A program made the position numbers and the translations under genes. The notes below the pieces were generated by a model. That model was not told the DNA's origin. It saw only the letters and a program-made list of their open reading frames with translations, and ran no database searches. From Pseudooceanicola nanhaiensis DSM 18065 (lineage in GTDB: Bacteria; Pseudomonadota; Alphaproteobacteria; Rhodobacterales; Rhodobacteraceae), in assembly GCF_000688295.1 (NCBI RefSeq), contig NZ_JHZF01000013.1, positions 682,001 to 746,000 of the forward strand: DNA of 64,000 bases. Direction: 5' to 3'. This document shows, piece by piece, positions 61,395 to 64,000 of this stretch (position 1 is its first letter; each line of letters starts with the position of its first letter).

Positions 61395-62446
61395 GCGTGC
61401 TCTCCCATGTGTTGGTCGTAGATGGCTTTCGCCCGGCCCCAGACGCCCGCGTCGAGATCGTCGAGCGTGAGCAGCGACGGCAGGAGCTGGGCCGCGTAAT
61501 CCTGCGAGCTTTCCAGCGGCAGGAGCGAGGGCAGGTTGTCGATCGCGGTGACGTCGAGCACCGGGTCCTCGTGGACGCGCAGCGCCGGGGCCTCCCAGCT
61601 GGTCGTGCGGTCGTAGACCTTGATCGGCGAGAAGTCCGAGGTCGGATCGCAGGCGACGTCGCCGATGACGGACAGCGCGCGCGGCTCGGTGAGCGTCGAG
61701 CGGGGGACGAAGACCGGGGTGCCGGGCATGGCAAGGATCGCGTTCAGGAAGATGTCGTGCCGGGCGATCTCGGGGAAGGGGCCGCCATGCGCGGTCTCGG
61801 CCATGTCCCACCTGGTGACGGGCATCCCCATGGCCTCGCACAGGTCCGAGGCGCCGGTCCCGACGCGGCCCCTGGCGCCGATCACGATGGCCGAAGGGCT
61901 GCGCCCGGCACCGTCCAGCGCGCCGCGCAGCTCGGCCAGGAGGGCGTCCTTGTCCGGGTAGGACGAGACGGGCCCGCAGATTCCGCCCGCCTGCTGCGCC
62001 AGCCAGCATTTCAGCGAGACGGCGGCACCGGCGAAGCCCGCCCAGTAGCCGAAGGCGGCGACGCGGCGGCCGGACTCGTCCAGCAGGTATTCCAGGTCGT
62101 AGAGCGTGCCGCCCCCCGCCGCGAAGCGATCGAGCAGGATCCGTCCGGCCGGCTGGCCCTTGAAGGCATGGCCGAACATGATGTGCCGATGGACCAGCGG
62201 CGTGCCGTCCTCGGGCAGCTCCTTCAGGCCGAAGATGATGGCGTCGCGGGGGGCGTCGGGCCAGCTGCCCTCGGGCGCGATCCGGGCGCCGGCGGCGCGG
62301 TAGCCGTCGAGCGGGATGATCCGGCTGCGGCTCTCTTCGACCGTCAGCGTGAATCCCTTGTCGATCAGGGCTTTCGCGCCCTCGGGCGTCAGCCCGGCGC
62401 GGTCTTCGTTGGGGCGCTGTTCGGCGCGCAGCCAGATATGCGTCAT
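61391..62446 (-). CDS. Saccharopine dehydrogenase, LYS1-like (L-lysine forming)
   Basis: A 351-residue NAD-dependent enzyme that joins lysine and 2-oxoglutarate to saccharopine, or the reverse. The alanine-dehydrogenase-like N-terminus has MTHIWLRAEQRPNEDRAGLT with the conserved substrate Arg and Glu. FGHAFKGQPAG follows, and VIGARGRVGTGASDL is the NAD loop. The ATG at 62446 has GGAACCGCCG upstream. With the overlapping partner gene it suggests lysine catabolism by the saccharopine route. Confidence 0.9.
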   Translation of the reverse strand: MTHIWLRAEQRPNEDRAGLTPEGAKALIDKGFTLTVEESRSRIIPLDGYRAAGARIAPEGSWPDAPRDAIIFGLKELPEDGTPLVHRHIMFGHAFKGQPAGRILLDRFAAGGGTLYDLEYLLDESGRRVAAFGYWAGFAGAAVSLKCWLAQQAGGICGPVSSYPDKDALLAELRGALDGAGRSPSAIVIGARGRVGTGASDLCEAMGMPVTRWDMAETAHGGPFPEIARHDIFLNAILAMPGTPVFVPRSTLTEPRALSVIGDVACDPTSDFSPIKVYDRTTSWEAPALRVHEDPVLDVTAIDNLPSLLPLESSQDYAAQLLPSLLTLDDLDAGVWGRAKAIYDQHMGEHA

Positions 62447-62558
62447 CGGCGGTTCCTTTCGGCCCGAACGCCTATGGCATAGCGCCGCCGTGCGCAATCG
62501 GGGAGAGGAACGGGCGGCCCGGTCGGCGCGTTGGACAGGCCCAACCATGGAGACCAAG

Positions 62559-62915
62559 ATGAAGACAACGCTTTGCACCACCGCCCTCGCCCTCCTGCTC
62601 GCCACGCCGCTGGCGGCACAGAATGCGGAAACCGGCGACGCCGGGCCGGTGACCAGCCGCGACGCGACCTACCTCAAGAGCATCGAGGACATCGACGTGG
62701 TCTCGGCCGACGGCGACAAGATCGGCGAAGTCGAGGAGATCCTCGTCGATGCCGACGGCAATCCCGCCGCCTTCCTGATCGAGTTCGGCGGCTGGTTCGA
62801 TCTGGGCGACGACGACGTCGCGGTGCCGCTCGAGGCGCTGACCTACGATGGGAAGAACTACGTCTCGAAGATGACCGAGGAGCAGCTGCAGAATCTTCAA
62901 CCGTGGGATGAGTAA
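62559..62915 (+). CDS. Secreted PRC-barrel domain protein
   Basis: A 118-residue protein with a signal peptide (TTLCTTALALLLATPLAAQ) and one PRC-barrel domain (IDVVSADGDKIGEVEEILVD, then AAFLIEFGGWFDLGDDDVAV) from about residue 44 to 110. Periplasmic PRC-barrel proteins of this type are frequent in Rhodobacteraceae but have no known function. The ATG at 62559 is chosen for its TGGAGACC site; the ATG at 62547 would add four residues. It is divergent from the saccharopine genes. Confidence 0.87.
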   Translation: MKTTLCTTALALLLATPLAAQNAETGDAGPVTSRDATYLKSIEDIDVVSADGDKIGEVEEILVDADGNPAAFLIEFGGWFDLGDDDVAVPLEALTYDGKNYVSKMTEEQLQNLQPWDE

Positions 62916-63007
62916 GAACCCGCTCAGCGGGGCGGCTGGGGGGTCTGTGGATTTGACCCGCCAGCGCCGTTGACGTCTACTCGCCGCGGGGGGGCGAGGA
63001 GGCTCCT

Positions 63008-64000
63008 ATGATGATTCAAATACGGCCCGACAGATTCCTTCAGGACCTGCACACCCTGCGCCAGTTCGGTGCCGCCGGCGTCGGAAAGGGCGTGGTGCGT
63101 CCGGCCTATTCCGACCCCGATATCGCCGCCCGTGAATGGCTGGCCGAGCGTTACGCGGACGCCGGCCTCAAGACCCGGTTCGACCCCGTGGGCTCTGTCT
63201 GGGGTCTGGCCAAGGGCCAGTCCCTTCTGATCGGGTCGCATTCGGACAGCCAGCCCGAGGGCGGCTGGCTGGACGGTGCGCTCGGCGTCGTCTGCGGTCT
63301 CGAGATCGCCCGCGCCGCGATGGAGGCGGGCGGCCCCGCGGTCTCGGCCGTGTCCTTCCAGGACGAGGAAGGGCGCTTCGGCGTCACCACCGGCAGCCGC
63401 GTCTGGTCGGGCGCGACCGACCTGAAATCGGCGGACCGGCTGACCGACACCCAGGGCCTGAGCTTCGCGGACGCCCGCGCGCGGATGCGGCACCTCGCCG
63501 GGGATTTCGTCGATTACAAGCGGTTCACCGGGTTCCTCGAGGCGCATATCGAGCAGGGCCCGTGGCTCTACGAAGCCGGCGAGGCTGTCGGCGTGGTCAC
63601 CGACATCGTCGGGATCCGCGACATGCGCATCACCTTCGAGGGCGAACAGAACCACGCGGGCACCACCCCGATGCACCGCCGCCGCGATCCGCTGCAGGCG
63701 ATGGCCCGGTTCCAGGTCCTGATCGCCGAACGCTTCCGCAATGTCGTGACGCCGCAGACGGTCTGGACCACGGGCCATGTCGACGTCCACCCCGGCGCCC
63801 ATTCCATCGTCCCGGGCCGCTGCACCTTCTCGATGCAATGGCGCGACGGAGAGACCGAGCGGCTGAAGAAGATGGAGGAGATCATCCGCGACACCGCCGG
63901 CGAAGTGGCCGAGGACGGCGGCTTCAGCGTCTCGACCTCGGACCTGGTCGGGATTGAACCGGTTCCCATGGACGCGCGGATGCAGGCCGCCCTCGGCGAC
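63008..64000 (+). CDS. M20 family Zn-dependent hydrolase (hydantoinase/carbamoylase or allantoate amidohydrolase type), C-terminus cut off
   Basis: 331 codons of a metallopeptidase-M20 enzyme, open at the window end. The metal site is visible: [20 protein letters not shown] (first His, bridging Asp), QDEEGRFG with the catalytic Glu pair, and [25 protein letters not shown] and NHAG also fit. The family includes N-carbamoyl-amino-acid hydrolases and allantoate amidohydrolase (AllC). AllC is the step missing from the purine locus at 6-10 kb, but that assignment is inference. GAGGAGGCTCCT precedes the ATG. Confidence 0.9.
   Translation, partial: MMIQIRPDRFLQDLHTLRQFGAAGVGKGVVRPAYSDPDIAAREWLAERYADAGLKTRFDPVGSVWGLAKGQSLLIGSHSDSQPEGGWLDGALGVVCGLEIARAAMEAGGPAVSAVSFQDEEGRFGVTTGSRVWSGATDLKSADRLTDTQGLSFADARARMRHLAGDFVDYKRFTGFLEAHIEQGPWLYEAGEAVGVVTDIVGIRDMRITFEGEQNHAGTTPMHRRRDPLQAMARFQVLIAERFRNVVTPQTVWTTGHVDVHPGAHSIVPGRCTFSMQWRDGETERLKKMEEIIRDTAGEVAEDGGFSVSTSDLVGIEPVPMDARMQAALGD

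Noticed and set aside
1-64000. CRISPR arrays, insertion sequences, phage genes, rRNA
   Set aside because: No regularly spaced direct repeats, transposase motifs, phage structural genes or rRNA sequence were seen anywhere in the window.

Overview
The window is 64 kb of chromosomal DNA from a high-GC alphaproteobacterium, almost certainly a member of the Rhodobacteraceae. The evidence is the gene content and order: rel-rpoZ-folK, kdtA-like/lpxK with a DUF4170 protein, rsfS-rlmH, leuS-lptE-holA, a CenR-type OmpR regulator, a Rhodobacter-type porin and a DUF3576 lipoprotein. Strong G/C bias at third codon positions and many overlapping ATGA/GTGA start-stop pairs fit as well. Both ends are cut inside genes: a Rel/SpoT-type stringent-response enzyme on the left and an M20 metallohydrolase on the right.

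Layout. 0-4.9 kb: rel (partial), rpoZ, folK, then a NYN-domain protein, a small YqaA-type membrane protein, ispH, a LysE exporter and a SAM methyltransferase whose frame is broken twice, then rnhA. 5.4-10.2 kb: a purine-ring degradation locus with uraH, a puuE-uraD fusion, allE, allA and a nucleobase permease. It lacks urate oxidase and allantoate amidohydrolase. 10.4-16 kb: a Pr6Pr membrane protein, lpxK, a Kdo-transferase paralogue without the usual catalytic acids, aroC, rlmH and rsfS. 16-27 kb: a MscS channel, leuC, hdeD-like, leuD and leuB with unrelated genes between them, a LysR regulator facing a Rossmann oxidoreductase, and a DMT transporter. 27.5-35.2 kb: PBP1a, prfB, an MFS transporter, an MltB-type lytic transglycosylase and an amidase.

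35.3-44.5 kb: tRNA-Pro(CGG) followed by a two-armed copper resistance locus. The rightward arm has a MerR/CueR-type promoter, a Cu(I) P1B-ATPase with two YHS modules, a small Cys/His periplasmic protein and three c-type cytochrome genes. The leftward arm has another small Cys/His protein, a lipoprotein, a TolC-family protein, a Tat-exported multicopper oxidase, a CusF-like chaperone and a SHOCT protein. Together they would pump Cu(I) out of the cytoplasm and oxidise or sequester it in the periplasm. The cytochromes are the unusual part and the best candidate for an uncharacterised module.

44.8-54.5 kb: an FAD monooxygenase, cenR with a strong terminator, ribA coupled to a YkuD L,D-transpeptidase, a repeat-rich gap, a solitary ectoine hydroxylase gene (ectD), a YggS protein, a short porin-like protein, the major-type porin, a DUF3576 lipoprotein and a GT4 glycosyltransferase. 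54.6-64 kb: leuS-lptE-holA, two unknown proteins, a saccharopine dehydrogenase pair, a PRC-barrel protein and the partial M20 hydrolase. I saw no prophage, transposase, CRISPR array or rRNA operon. Start codons were chosen from ribosome-binding sites and family length by eye; no homology search was run.
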